Below, piece by piece: positions 7,022 to 13,375 of a DNA stretch of 26,867 nt (its first letter is position 1; each line of letters opens with the position of its first letter). The notes under the pieces are model-generated. The model was not told where the DNA came from. It did not search any database and worked only from the letters and a program-made list of their open reading frames with translations. Both the position numbers and the translations under genes were made by a program. This DNA is from a virus, in the IMG/VR virus record IMGVR_UViG_3300045996_001405, positions 1-26,867 of that record. The stretch is one strand, 5' to 3'.

Positions 7022-8716
7022 CTAGAATCCGACGCCGGTGAGCGCGCCAGCGCTACCGGGGCCCCAGTCTGCCGCACGCGGCGGCGCAGGCACCGCTGCC
7101 GGGGCCAGTGAGCCCCCCGGCGTCTTCCGCTTGCCGAACGCGACGTGCAGGTTCAACCCCAGCCCTGCCAATGCGGCACCGACCAGCGGGCTGATGTCCC
7201 CCGAGCCCTCCGTGGTGAACCCCCGCGTCGACTTCGACTTGCCGATGAACCGCCAGCGGGCCACCTCGATCGCCCGGTTCAGCGGCTCATCCACACCCGT
7301 GGGCACGTACTTGCCGGCCTCGAAGTCGTCGACGATCGCCTGGCACGCCTGCCCCATCTCCGCGGGCCCGGTGAGGATCGGATCCAGCCCCGCCGCCTGC
7401 AGCTTCGGCACCAGCGCGCCGGCCGGGCCGCCCGAGTCGATGACCAGCACCGCCGGGGAGAACAGCTCGGAGATCTTCAGCAGTCGCGGGATCACCCACT
7501 CGGTGCCCTCCTGATGGAAGACGGTCTGCGCACCCCACGTGCCGTCGTCGTGCCAGCCGGCGGCCACCAGCGACGTGTGCAGGCTGCCCGGCGCGCGGTG
7601 AATGCCGAGCACCACCGGATCCGACAGCTGCTGCACCCCGATCGCGCGGGAGTGGAACACCTCCGGGTCGAACGGGATGTCCTCGCCCTCGTCCAGGTCC
7701 GGATCGGGCCAGAAATCGGGTGCGCACAGGTCCTCGACGAGGAACTTCCGCACGCCCATGCCGTTGCGGTCGTCGCCGATCGTCTCCAGCTCCAGCAGCA
7801 CCCGGCCGTCGGCGATGCGGCGCCCCAGGGAGGGGTTGGCCATCGCCCAAAAGAACGGATCGTCCAACCGTTCGTCGATCTTGTTCACGAAGCGGCCCGT
7901 CTCCGGGTCCATCTCCCGCCCCGGCACCGACCACTCCAGCCAGCACATGCGGTCCCCGCCGGCCAGCGCCTTCTTACGCATGCTGGCCAGCTCGAGGCCG
8001 TTGGGCATCGTGTCCCCGTCCACCGGGGTGGACACGAACAGCACCTGCGGCGACGGAGACGTCTTAATCATCGGGCGCAGCGCGGCCAGCTCGGCGTCGG
8101 TCAGGTCGTACGCCTCGTCGCAGATCAGCAGGTCACCGAACAGACCACGACCCGCGTTGTCCGACCGGGTGAAGAACAAGATCTCCCGGCCGTCGCGCAG
8201 CACGATCCGCTCATCACCCTTACCCGACCGGATGCCCCGCTCACCGCCCCGGACCTCCGCCAACAGCTTCGGGGACGCCTTGATGACGTCCGCCATGCGC
8301 TTGAACGCGTCCGTCGACGTCCGCTGCAGCTGCGCGGTATGGAAGATGCGCCGCGCCTTCAGGATGTACAGGTGATACAGCTCGATGATGAGGAGGACGT
8401 CGCCCTTACCGTTCTGGCGGGCCACGATCAGGCCCACGTTGGCCGCGGCCCACTTCCAGCGGCCGCCGTGCACCGTGTCGTAGGGGTCCTCGACGTACCG
8501 CTCGCCCATCGCGTCGACGACGGCGTTCTCCTGCCACGTCATCACCGCGCGGCCGGTCATCTTCCGGAAGAACGCCACCGCCGCATGCCCCGCGCAGCGG
8601 TCCTTTTTCACCGTCGACGTGCCGCAGGGAACGCACTTCGCCTCGTTCGGCGGCAACACCCGCAGGCGAGGCTCCTCGTGGCCGAGGATCGGCTCCGGAA
8701 CGGCCACCGCGGTCAC
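7022..8716 (-). CDS. terL: Terminase large subunit
   Basis: 564 aa from the GTG at 8716, which overlaps the TerS stop (GTGA); the open frame extends upstream without support. Residues 99-105 (ARQNGKG) are the Walker A variant used by phage terminases, and LLICDEAYDL (about 196-205) is Walker B plus catalytic Glu. The coupling motif region reads QVLFVSTPVDG. The C-terminal nuclease part includes VLVIDSGGPAGALVPKLQ, with the first acidic metal ligand. An unusual pair of CxxC-like cysteines near residues 28-41 (CVPCG, then DRC) may bind zinc. It cuts and packages DNA through the portal. Confidence 0.92.
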   Translation of the reverse strand: MTAVAVPEPILGHEEPRLRVLPPNEAKCVPCGTSTVKKDRCAGHAAVAFFRKMTGRAVMTWQENAVVDAMGERYVEDPYDTVHGGRWKWAAANVGLIVARQNGKGDVLLIIELYHLYILKARRIFHTAQLQRTSTDAFKRMADVIKASPKLLAEVRGGERGIRSGKGDERIVLRDGREILFFTRSDNAGRGLFGDLLICDEAYDLTDAELAALRPMIKTSPSPQVLFVSTPVDGDTMPNGLELASMRKKALAGGDRMCWLEWSVPGREMDPETGRFVNKIDERLDDPFFWAMANPSLGRRIADGRVLLELETIGDDRNGMGVRKFLVEDLCAPDFWPDPDLDEGEDIPFDPEVFHSRAIGVQQLSDPVVLGIHRAPGSLHTSLVAAGWHDDGTWGAQTVFHQEGTEWVIPRLLKISELFSPAVLVIDSGGPAGALVPKLQAAGLDPILTGPAEMGQACQAIVDDFEAGKYVPTGVDEPLNRAIEVARWRFIGKSKSTRGFTTEGSGDISPLVGAALAGLGLNLHVAFGKRKTPGGSLAPAAVPAPPRAADWGPGSAGALTGVGF

Positions 8717-9057
8717 GGCACGGCCCGCGGCGGCGGCCGGCGACGCGCCCGCTCCGCCTCGAAGTCGCTGATCTCCTCCTCGCGGTCCTCCTCCATCGCG
8801 TTGGCCTCGATCGCGGCGCGCGCATCGACCATCGCTACGGCAAGCTGGCGGTCCAGCGGCGGTAGATAGGCGGCGTTCTGCGTGGTGTCCATCGTCTCGG
8901 CCAGCGCACACGCCCGCTCAGCGGCCGTCCGCAGCTGCCCCGGGGGCGTCAGCGGCGTCCAACCCAACGCCTCGAGCTCCGCGCGCACCGCCGTCTCCAG
9001 CGGGCCGATCGGGAGCTCTTCGATGTTGTGGACGCGCTGCCATCGGCGGTACGTCAC
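8713..9057 (-). CDS. terS: Terminase small subunit
   Basis: 114 aa from the GTG at 9057 (VTYRRWQRVHNIEELP); this start overlaps the stop of the preceding tiny gene (GTGA) and has GGGAG about 10 nt upstream. A GTG at 9066 would add three residues but leaves almost no spacing. The protein is small and helical (GPLETAVRAELEALGW; QLRTAAERACALAETMD; RQLAVAMVDARAAIEANAMEED) with a basic end. Its size and position directly before TerL fit TerS, which recognises the packaging site. No clear HTH could be confirmed by eye, so the call relies partly on context. Confidence 0.75.
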   Translation of the reverse strand: MTYRRWQRVHNIEELPIGPLETAVRAELEALGWTPLTPPGQLRTAAERACALAETMDTTQNAAYLPPLDRQLAVAMVDARAAIEANAMEEDREEEISDFEAERARRRPPPRAVP

Positions 9058-9137
9058 GACAGCCACGCTCCCACTTGCCTCATCACGTACGTCACTGATC
9101 CCCCCAGGACGCCTGCAGTTACCGCGCCGATGACCAC
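9054..9137 (-). CDS. Possible 27-aa membrane peptide
   Basis: GTG at 9137 one base after the previous stop, ending in a GTGA overlap with TerS. The peptide reads VVIGAVTAGVLGGSVTYVMR then QVGAWLS: a glycine-rich hydrophobic helix. The overlap at both ends fits the coupled style of the region, but the frame is short and has no clear ribosome site. It may serve mainly to couple translation into terS. Confidence 0.4.
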   Translation of the reverse strand: MVIGAVTAGVLGGSVTYVMRQVGAWLS

Positions 9138-9138
9138 A

Positions 9139-9315
9139 TCAGGCCACGGCGCGTTCCTTATCCGTTGGAACCACACTCGGCACCTCCACGGCGCGGGTGG
9201 CGACCAGGTTGGACACCACCGCGGCGCCCGCGATGAGCACCCAGCCTGCCGCCTGCAGCGCGTACAGGGGCCCTACGGCAGCGTAGGTGAGCATCTGCGG
9301 CACGTTCACGGTCAT
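9139..9315 (-). CDS. Small membrane protein upstream of terminase
   Basis: 58 aa from ATG at 9315 (MTVNVPQMLTYAAVGPLYALQ). One transmembrane stretch runs from about residue 9 to 33 (YAAVGPLYALQAAGWVLIAGAAVVSNLV), followed by a soluble end (PSVVPTDKERAVA). A GTG at 9342 would add VKPAGYLGA; neither start has a clear ribosome site. It is the first gene of the morphogenesis unit and is divergent from the plus-strand gene at 9404. No family recognised. Confidence 0.5.
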   Translation of the reverse strand: MTVNVPQMLTYAAVGPLYALQAAGWVLIAGAAVVSNLVATRAVEVPSVVPTDKERAVA

Positions 9316-9353
9316 GGCACCGAGGTACCCAGCAGGCTTCACGCGCCACACAC

Positions 9354-9367
9354 TAGCGCACGCGCGC
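9354..9367. promoter_or_regulatory. Degenerate copy of the TAGCGC palindrome, divergent intergenic region
   Basis: TAGCGC-AC-GCGCGC matches the recurring palindrome TAGCGC-NN-GCGCTA in 10 of 12 defined positions. It lies between the start of the leftward morphogenesis unit (9315 or 9342) and the plus-strand gene (9404), so a bound protein could affect both. No clear -10 was found at the spacing seen at the other sites, making this the weakest copy. Confidence 0.4.
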
Positions 9368-9403
9368 GTACCCGGGAAGCGAGACGAAGCGCACGCTGAG
9401 GGC

Positions 9404-9535
9404 ATGCCTGGCAAGTCCGTGAAGAACTGGAAGGTCTACGAAGCCCTGCGCGACAAGGGCTACTCGAAGACGAAGTCGGCCAAGATCGCCAACAGCAAGG
9501 CCGGCGGCAAGCGGAAGCGCCGCAAGCGCAAGTGA
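9404..9535 (+). CDS. Small basic protein, DUF7218-like
   Basis: 43 aa, MPGKSVKNWKVYEALRDKG followed by YSKTKSAKIANSKAGGKRKRRKRK. The pattern S-x-K-(N/D)-x-x-x-Y-E-x-L-R-x-K-G-x-S-K-x-x-x-A-x-I-(A/S)-N is that of a small protein widespread in actinobacteria, their plasmids and phages (DUF7218 group), of unknown function. The very basic tail suggests nucleic acid binding. An open frame extends upstream, but the conserved part begins at this ATG, which has only a short GAGGG site close by. It is the only convincing plus-strand gene in the window, and its stop codon runs into a terminator hairpin. Confidence 0.75.
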   Translation: MPGKSVKNWKVYEALRDKGYSKTKSAKIANSKAGGKRKRRKRK

Positions 9536-9565
9536 GGGGCCCGGCGCTGTCACGCCGGGCCCCTC
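9534..9565. terminator. Bidirectional terminator-type hairpin
   Basis: Perfect 13-bp stem GAGGGGCCCGGCG / CGCCGGGCCCCTC (9534-9546 with 9553-9565) and a 6-nt loop. It separates two convergent genes: the plus-strand gene ending at 9535 and the lysin ending at 9585. No U tract follows, as is common for actinobacterial hairpins. Its stem is nearly the same as that of the hairpin at 23917-23948. Confidence 0.8.
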
Positions 9566-9584
9566 AAGGCGATCACGGACATGA

Positions 9585-10361
9585 TCAACCGATGGAACGG
9601 TACCCCGACACCTTGCCCGCGTAGTCGATGCTCGTGACCTTCAGGCCGCTCTTCGCGTTCAACGCCTGCACCACCTGACCGTCACCGATGTACATCGCCA
9701 CGTGGCTCACCGGCGAGAAGTACACCACCAGGTCACCCGGCTTCAGCGCGTCCCGAGTCGTCGCCACGCCAGCACCAGCCTGCGCCTTCGACGTCCGCGG
9801 AATGCTCACCCCGGCGTTCTTCCACGCAGCCTGCGTCAGGCTCGAGCAGTCCCATGAGCTCGTGCCGTTCGCCCCATACACGTACCGGTCGCCCTCGCGC
9901 TGCTGCTGCAGCGCGTACGCCACCGCCGTCGCACCCTTCCCCGAACCCACCGACGGCGCCGGAGCGGGAGCGGGAGCCGGAGCGGACGACGCGGACGGGT
10001 CCGGACGGTCAGCGCGCGACGTGTGCCCCTGCTCGGCCGCCGGAGCGGACACCGAACCGGACAGCTTCAGCACCTGCCCCGGGTAGATCACGAACGGCGA
10101 CTTCACGCCGTTGAGCTCCGCCAGCGTGTCCCAGCGCATGCCCTGCGCCTTCGCGATCTTCGCGATCGTGTCGCCGGCCTTCACCTTGTACGCGCCCTGC
10201 GCCTGCTCGGCCGGAGCCGGAGCGGGCGCCGGCTGCGCAGCCGGAGGCGGCCCAGCGGGCGTGGAGACGTGCGCCGATGCCGTCCCAGCGGTGAACAGCG
10301 GCAGCAGTAGGGCAGTGCCCACCGCGCCCGCCGTGATGGTGTTGCGAACCGCCGAGTGCAT
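9585..10361 (-). CDS. Secreted LysM-NlpC/P60 peptidoglycan hydrolase (probable endolysin)
   Basis: 258 aa; ATG at 10361 with GGGAGGG about 9 nt upstream. Residues 1-30 are a Sec signal peptide with an ASA cleavage site near 28-30. A Pro/Ala linker leads to a LysM domain (58-101: YKVKAGDTIAKIAKAQG to YPGQVLKL), a second linker, and an NlpC/P60 domain (about 142-258) with catalytic Cys172 in WDCSSLTQ and His220 in SHVAMYIGDG. Such enzymes cut stem-peptide bonds in the wall. A holin-like gene lies just upstream, so this is the likely lysis enzyme, exported by the host rather than through the holin alone. A wall-remodelling role in DNA transfer is the alternative. Confidence 0.85.
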   Translation of the reverse strand: MHSAVRNTITAGAVGTALLLPLFTAGTASAHVSTPAGPPPAAQPAPAPAPAEQAQGAYKVKAGDTIAKIAKAQGMRWDTLAELNGVKSPFVIYPGQVLKLSGSVSAPAAEQGHTSRADRPDPSASSAPAPAPAPAPSVGSGKGATAVAYALQQQREGDRYVYGANGTSSWDCSSLTQAAWKNAGVSIPRTSKAQAGAGVATTRDALKPGDLVVYFSPVSHVAMYIGDGQVVQALNAKSGLKVTSIDYAGKVSGYRSIG

Positions 10362-10379
10362 GACGGCGACCCTCCCTGT

Positions 10380-10413
10380 CGTCAGACGTGAACCAGTTGG
10401 TCCGCGTCTGACG
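10380..10413. promoter_or_regulatory. 9-bp perfect inverted repeat upstream of the lysin gene
   Basis: CGTCAGACG (10380-10388) and CGTCTGACG (10405-10413) form a perfect dyad with a 16-nt spacer, 19-52 bp upstream of the lysin start. Just beyond it are two related copies on the minus strand, CTTACCGTCAG and CTTACGGTGAC. The arrangement fits an operator at a separate lysin promoter; no convincing -35/-10 pair was picked out. Confidence 0.4.
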
Positions 10414-10640
10414 GTAAGCGACCGTCACCGTAAGCACCGACTCGCGGTGATGTACGACCCATCACGCATGCACGCACTAGGGCCCGAAGGCTCAGCACTA
10501 GTTGCCAGTTACCCGCCGGTACCAAGCCCCCTACGCCGGCGTGTCGAGACCATGTCGTGACATACGCCGCGGACCACGGCCTCGCAACGGCGTGTTGCAG
10601 CCCGCACCCGAACCGCAGAAATTTCTCGCCCGGACAACGC
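10414..10640. other. Non-coding interval with repeats, between holin-like and lysin genes
   Basis: No convincing gene on either strand. The interval has GTGATG-N7-CATCAC (10447-10465) and the direct repeat GCACTAG at 10474 and 10495, spaced exactly 21 bp, two helical turns. It separates two lysis genes that would usually be adjacent, so regulatory content is plausible. Nothing more specific is visible. Confidence 0.35.
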
Positions 10641-10808
10641 TCAGAGCGCCCCCGGCGTCAACGCCACCGCCACCACGATCCCGGCCGCGAACAGCGCCGC
10701 GCACACCATCAGCCAGTCACCCGAACGCGCCGGCCGCGCACCAACCTGCGCCCACAACCCAGCCAGCAGCGCAGCGACGAGGAAGCCTACGAACACGCTC
10801 GACGCCAC
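10641..10808 (-). CDS. Holin-like two-helix membrane protein
   Basis: 55 aa from the GTG at 10808, which has an AGAGGAGA ribosome site 7-8 nt upstream; the open frame extends to 10898 but that start has no such site. Two hydrophobic helices (VASSVFVGFLVAALLAGLW; then WLMVCAALFAAGIVVAVAL) are separated by a short basic loop (GARPARSGD). This is the size and shape of a small class II type holin. The lysin gene is the next gene downstream. Holins have little conserved sequence, so the call rests on topology and position. Confidence 0.6.
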   Translation of the reverse strand: MASSVFVGFLVAALLAGLWAQVGARPARSGDWLMVCAALFAAGIVVAVALTPGAL

Positions 10809-10919
10809 GCTCGCTCTCCTCTCGCGCACACGCGATGGCCCGCCAGCCCGCTGAGCCGCCCGCTGCCGCCCGAACTTCGCTCGCCCGTGGCCCAGCACCA
10901 GATCGTGCTCACGGGCCCG

Positions 10920-10992
10920 GGGGGAAACTCCTGACTGTGCGGCGCGGGGGTCGGGCGGGTGCCCCCCTCAGATTTTCGGACGGGGGGGCCTT
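10920..10992. other. GC-tract intergenic region, candidate packaging (cos) site
   Basis: Between the HNH gene (ends 10994) and the holin-like gene lies a run of G and C tracts: a GGGGG-N11-CCCCC hairpin (about 10946-10966), an internal CAGATTTTC, then seven Gs. Many HNH-type cos phages carry such tracts between the HNH gene and the small terminase gene, though the lysis genes intervene here. Alternatively the hairpin followed by a T-rich stretch is a terminator. Confidence 0.35.
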
Positions 10993-10993
10993 G

Positions 10994-11356
10994 TCAGCTG
11001 AGCGTTCCGGTCCAGTCGCGATCCCACCATGCTGGGATCGCTGTCTCACGTGTGCCGTCGCCTCGTGAGCGGTTGCACGTTGCGAGCATGAGGCGATCTG
11101 CCTTCATGCCACCTTGGCTTCGTGCTTGTGAGTGGTCAGCGTCGAGCGGCAAACCGTCTGGGTTGAGGTGTGCGCTCCTGTACATGGGTAAGGCCTGCCC
11201 CGCCTTGCGGCATAGACACGCTGGTCCACAGTCTCGCCCAACTCCACATGGACAGAGTGTTCCATCGATGTGCTTAGCTATTAACCTTCGTCTGTTCTTC
11301 TGATGTTCCCAACCAAGATTGCGTTCTGTTGTTGTCTTCCTGTTTGTACTTGGCAT
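10994..11356 (-). CDS. HNH endonuclease
   Basis: 120 aa; ATG at 11356 with AAGGA 7 nt upstream. Cysteines at 35, 37, 43, 47 and 49 probably bind zinc. The HNH core is LDADHSQARSQGG (His75 in the ADH step) followed by LATCNRSRGDG (Asn95), as in HNH proteins encoded near terminases, which assist DNA cleavage at packaging. The 5' half uses A/T-ending codons unlike the rest of the window and the gene adjoins an AT-rich stretch, so it may have been acquired separately. A homing-type nuclease is the alternative. Confidence 0.85.
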   Translation of the reverse strand: MPSTNRKTTTERNLGWEHQKNRRRLIAKHIDGTLCPCGVGRDCGPACLCRKAGQALPMYRSAHLNPDGLPLDADHSQARSQGGMKADRLMLATCNRSRGDGTRETAIPAWWDRDWTGTLS

Positions 11357-11560
11357 TGTTCATTCCTTAGTTCATAACATCACATCATCATGTATGTATT
11401 ACTAACTAACTAATAACATATCTATCTTCGTGAAGCACATACGATATGTGTACATGAACAAGGCTTACCTTCACACATACCATGCTTACTGTTAGTACAT
11501 GAACTACATACATCACCATGCTTCTCATACATGTGTATGCGCATAGCCCTACGTGTGATA
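11270..11560. other. AT-rich island
   Basis: By eye this is the only extended AT-rich stretch in the window. It covers the 5' part of the HNH gene, a short intergenic region with tandem ACTA/TAAC repeats (about 11398-11416), and a Cys-rich gene using A/T-ending codons. Candidate explanations are recent acquisition, a melting or origin-like element, or a strong promoter region for the HNH gene. Confidence 0.6.
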
Positions 11561-11565
11561 GCCAC
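11422..11565 (-). CDS. Small Cys/His-rich probable zinc protein
   Basis: 47 aa from the GTG at 11565 (a GGGGGG run lies 6 nt upstream) or 40 aa from the ATG at 11544. The core is MYEKHGDVCSSCTNSKHGMC followed by EGKPCSCTHIVC, with seven cysteines and three histidines, arranged C-x2-C-x7-C-x4-C-x-C. Short proteins with 'VCSSC...C.G.PC.C' occur in actinobacterial plasmids and phages, of unknown function. Codon use is AT-rich. The frame is open further upstream and includes a CPCCGW motif, but that would read through the hairpin at 11591-11638. Confidence 0.55.
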   Translation of the reverse strand: MAITRRAMRIHMYEKHGDVCSSCTNSKHGMCEGKPCSCTHIVCASRR

Positions 11566-11590
11566 TGGTACCCCCCATGCGTAGGACACC

Positions 11591-11638
11591 CACCCACAGC
11601 AGGGACAGGTACGGGCCCTGTGTCCCCTACTGCGGGTG
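11591..11638. terminator. Imperfect hairpin after the 11643-12360 unit
   Basis: CACCCACAGCAGGGACAG (11591-11608) pairs with CTGTGTCCCCTACTGCGGGTG (11618-11638), with two mismatches or bulges and a short loop. It lies 5 bp past the stop of the minus-strand gene ending at 11643, as expected for a terminator of that unit. Confidence 0.55.
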
Positions 11639-11642
11639 AGTG

Positions 11643-11864
11643 TCAGCGACGGTGCCTCTTGCCCAGGTCCCGAGAGGCGATCTGTATCGCAGCTGCGATG
11701 AGCGCTGTGCCCACGAAGATCCCTGGTCCGATGAACCACCAGCGTCCGCCTAGCCATAGCCCCAGGATGAGGCCGATGACCAGGCCGATGGCTCCGAGGT
11801 AGCGGAGGTAGGTGACGGCTACCGGCTCGGGGGCCGGCGTAGGTACCCCCGGATCGGAGGTCAC
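11643..11864 (-). CDS. Small membrane protein, two helices
   Basis: 73 aa starting at a GTG (11864) in a GTGA overlap with the previous gene. After a Pro-rich N-terminus (SDPGVPTPAPEPVAVTY) come two hydrophobic helices, roughly 22-41 (LGAIGLVIGLILGLWLGG) and 43-63 (WWFIGPGIFVGTALIAAAIQI), and a basic end (SRDLGKRHRR). It is the last gene of a three-gene unit. Topology would fit a holin or a transfer-related spread protein; no family was recognised. Confidence 0.65.
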   Translation of the reverse strand: MTSDPGVPTPAPEPVAVTYLRYLGAIGLVIGLILGLWLGGRWWFIGPGIFVGTALIAAAIQIASRDLGKRHRR

Positions 11865-12058
11865 TTCAGCGCCTCGTCGAGGCGGGCACGTAGCCAGTGG
11901 CCGTCGGGTGGTTCGCCGTTGCTTTCATCGATGTCCCAGCCGAGTGCTTCGGCGAGGGCCATGGCTGCGTTGCCGAGTTCGGACCATGGGTGGTCGGAGG
12001 CGCCTTCGTGGAGGGCGTCGATGGATGCGATGAGTAGGGCTCGGTCGATGAATCTCAT
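11861..12058 (-). CDS. Hypothetical 65-aa protein
   Basis: Starts MRFIDRALLIASIDALHEGA at an ATG (12058) in an ATGA overlap with the previous gene. Mostly helical and acidic, ending GHWLRARLDEALK, with tryptophans at several positions. Both neighbours are coupled by start/stop overlaps, which supports a real gene. No family recognised. Confidence 0.6.
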   Translation of the reverse strand: MRFIDRALLIASIDALHEGASDHPWSELGNAAMALAEALGWDIDESNGEPPDGHWLRARLDEALK

Positions 12059-12360
12059 CGGTCGTAGGGACCGGGGAGGTCGGCCCAGCCGCGGCGACGG
12101 TTGGGCTTGGGGCCCTTCGGCTCGGGCTTGGGCTCGAGGGAGTCGGGGCGGATGCCGACCACCTGGGCTGCGGCCCACTGGCCGGGCGCGTAGAAGGTGC
12201 GGTTGTAGCTGTCGGGGGTGACGTCGTGGTCGATGGAGAGCAGGCCTTGCTCGGTGATGCGGAGGTCGTCGACCTGGGTGTAGGTGACGGGCTGTTCGTC
12301 GCCGGAGTAGCGGTCGACCTCGACGGTGACGTACTGGCTGCTGGCTGTGGGCTCGGTCAT
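12055..12360 (-). CDS. Hypothetical 101-aa protein, first gene of its unit
   Basis: Starts MTEPTASSQYVTVEVDRYSG at the ATG at 12360. The N-terminal 70 residues alternate polar and hydrophobic residues (EQPVTYTQVDDLRITEQGLLSIDHD), suggesting a small beta fold; the C-terminus is basic and Pro-rich (PKPEPKGPKPNRRR). It is 6 bp downstream of a predicted -10 element and 22 bp from a perfect TAGCGC palindrome, so its leader is very short. No family recognised. Confidence 0.65.
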   Translation of the reverse strand: MTEPTASSQYVTVEVDRYSGDEQPVTYTQVDDLRITEQGLLSIDHDVTPDSYNRTFYAPGQWAAAQVVGIRPDSLEPKPEPKGPKPNRRRGWADLPGPYDR

Positions 12361-12366
12361 GGGGTC

Positions 12367-12395
12367 ATGGTGCCAGGCCTGTAGCGCGTGCGCTA
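12367..12395 (-). promoter_or_regulatory. Promoter with perfect TAGCGC palindrome operator
   Basis: The perfect palindrome TAGCGC-GT-GCGCTA occupies 12382-12395. Read leftward, its outer half TAGCGC (12395-12390) sits 17 bp from CACCAT (12372-12367), giving the same spacing as the promoters at 20658-20686 and 23873-23901. The site includes the TAG stop codon of the upstream gene. The downstream start is at 12360, so a transcript would be almost leaderless. Confidence 0.55.
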
Positions 12396-12563
12396 GAGGT
12401 GGCAGTGGCAGGCGCAGGTGACCTGCTCGCCCATGCAGTACGAGCACACGTGCAGTGCTCCTCCTCCGCGTGAGCGGATGACGACGGTGTCGAGCGGCTG
12501 ACCGCCCTCGCAGCCGGGGCATTCCTGGCAGCGAGGGCAGTCAGCTTCGTCGTGGTCGGTCAC
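12393..12563 (-). CDS. Small zinc-ribbon protein
   Basis: 56 aa from a GTG (12563) in a GTGA overlap with the upstream gene. Cysteines come in C-x2-C-x2-C-x2-C (CPRCQECPGC, residues 9-18), then CSYC (40-43), and CACHCH (50-55), enough for two zinc sites. It ends at a TAG that forms part of the operator palindrome. The pattern suggests a structural zinc-ribbon, possibly contacting nucleic acid or protein. No named family. Confidence 0.65.
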   Translation of the reverse strand: MTDHDEADCPRCQECPGCEGGQPLDTVVIRSRGGGALHVCSYCMGEQVTCACHCHL

Positions 12564-13375
12564 TCGTTGCTCGAGGCCTCGGTGGTGGGTTCGGGTGCGC
12601 TGGTGGTCTGCGCCGGGGCTTCGGTGGTGACCTCGTCCTCGGTGTCGGCAGTGGACTCGGCGGTGCGCTGGATGTCCTCACCGGTGGTGGGCTCGGCCTC
12701 TTCGGTGACCTCGGGCTCGGGCGTGGTGGTGGGCTCGGTGCCTTCGTCGTCGCGGTCGGGCGTGGTGGTGGTCACGGGCTCGTCCTCCTCCTGCTCGTCC
12801 TCGGGCACGGTGGTGGCCGGGGAGTTGTCGGTGACGGTGCCGAGTGTGGTGGATCGGCTCGTTTCTGTGTTGCCCACGAGCGATGCGACGGGTTTCTGCG
12901 TGAGGAGCTCGATGCCGGTGATGACGGCCATGACGAGGATGAACATGCCGACGGCGGCGAGGGCGACGCGGATCCAGAACTTGCGGTTGAGCTGGATGTC
13001 GAACCGCTTGCTCTTGCGGGGGTCGAGGTGCTTGGGCAGCTGGTTGATGGCCTCGCGGGTGGCGGGGGGCAGGGCTCCCATGGCTCGGGTGGCGTCGCGT
13101 CCGGGGACGGCGGTGGCGCCGGCTGGTGTGCCGAGTGGGATGACCTTGGTGACCTTGGTGGCGCCGCGCTTGAGGCTGTGCGTGTAGAGGGCAGCGGCGA
13201 CGGTGCTGATGACGGATCCGACGGCTGCTCCCCAGAGGGTGCCGGCGGTGCCGAGTGAGGATGCGGCCACGGTGCTGGTGACGGAGGCGAGTGCGCCTCC
13301 TGCGGTGGCGGCCGGTGAGAGGCCGAGACCTTTGGTCTCTTCCTCGGTGGGCTTGGGCTTGGTGGCGGCGGTCAT
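12560..13375 (-). CDS. Membrane protein with long Thr/Glu/Pro-rich exposed tail
   Basis: 271 aa, ATG at 13375 in an ATGA overlap. Residues 25-64 are small-residue-rich and hydrophobic (AGGALASVTSTVAASSLGTAG; WGAAVGSVISTVAAALY), a glycine-zipper-like membrane region. A basic cytoplasmic stretch follows (KHLDPRKSKRFDIQLNRKF), then a clear helix at 136-158 (IRVALAAVGMFILVMAVITG). Residues 165-271 are a low-complexity Thr/Glu/Pro/Ser tail, probably outside the membrane and possibly glycosylated. It lies in the unit with the TraSA-like translocase and is coupled to another membrane protein. A role in surface interaction, exclusion or transfer is inference. Confidence 0.7.
   Translation of the reverse strand: MTAATKPKPTEEETKGLGLSPAATAGGALASVTSTVAASSLGTAGTLWGAAVGSVISTVAAALYTHSLKRGATKVTKVIPLGTPAGATAVPGRDATRAMGALPPATREAINQLPKHLDPRKSKRFDIQLNRKFWIRVALAAVGMFILVMAVITGIELLTQKPVASLVGNTETSRSTTLGTVTDNSPATTVPEDEQEEDEPVTTTTPDRDDEGTEPTTTPEPEVTEEAEPTTGEDIQRTAESTADTEDEVTTEAPAQTTSAPEPTTEASSNE

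Noticed and set aside
5951-7111. Plus-strand open frame of 386 codons opposite the portal gene
   Set aside because: Antisense shadow of the portal; no motif and biased composition.
7145-8869. Plus-strand open frame of 574 codons opposite the terminase
   Set aside because: It mirrors terL, has no ribosome site or recognisable domain, and has Arg/His/Gln-rich antisense composition.
10502-11068. Plus-strand frames over the holin-like gene and GC tracts
   Set aside because: Pro/Arg/Thr-rich products, no ribosome site, opposite a better supported minus-strand gene.
11395-11420. Tandem ACTA/TAAC repeats as a CRISPR-like or iteron array
   Set aside because: The units are only four bases and the block is about 20 bp; no spacers and no nearby cas or Rep gene.
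11406-11597. Alternative minus-strand frame of 63 codons over the Cys-rich gene
   Set aside because: Val/Met/His-rich product without motif; the other frame has the ordered Cys/His pattern.
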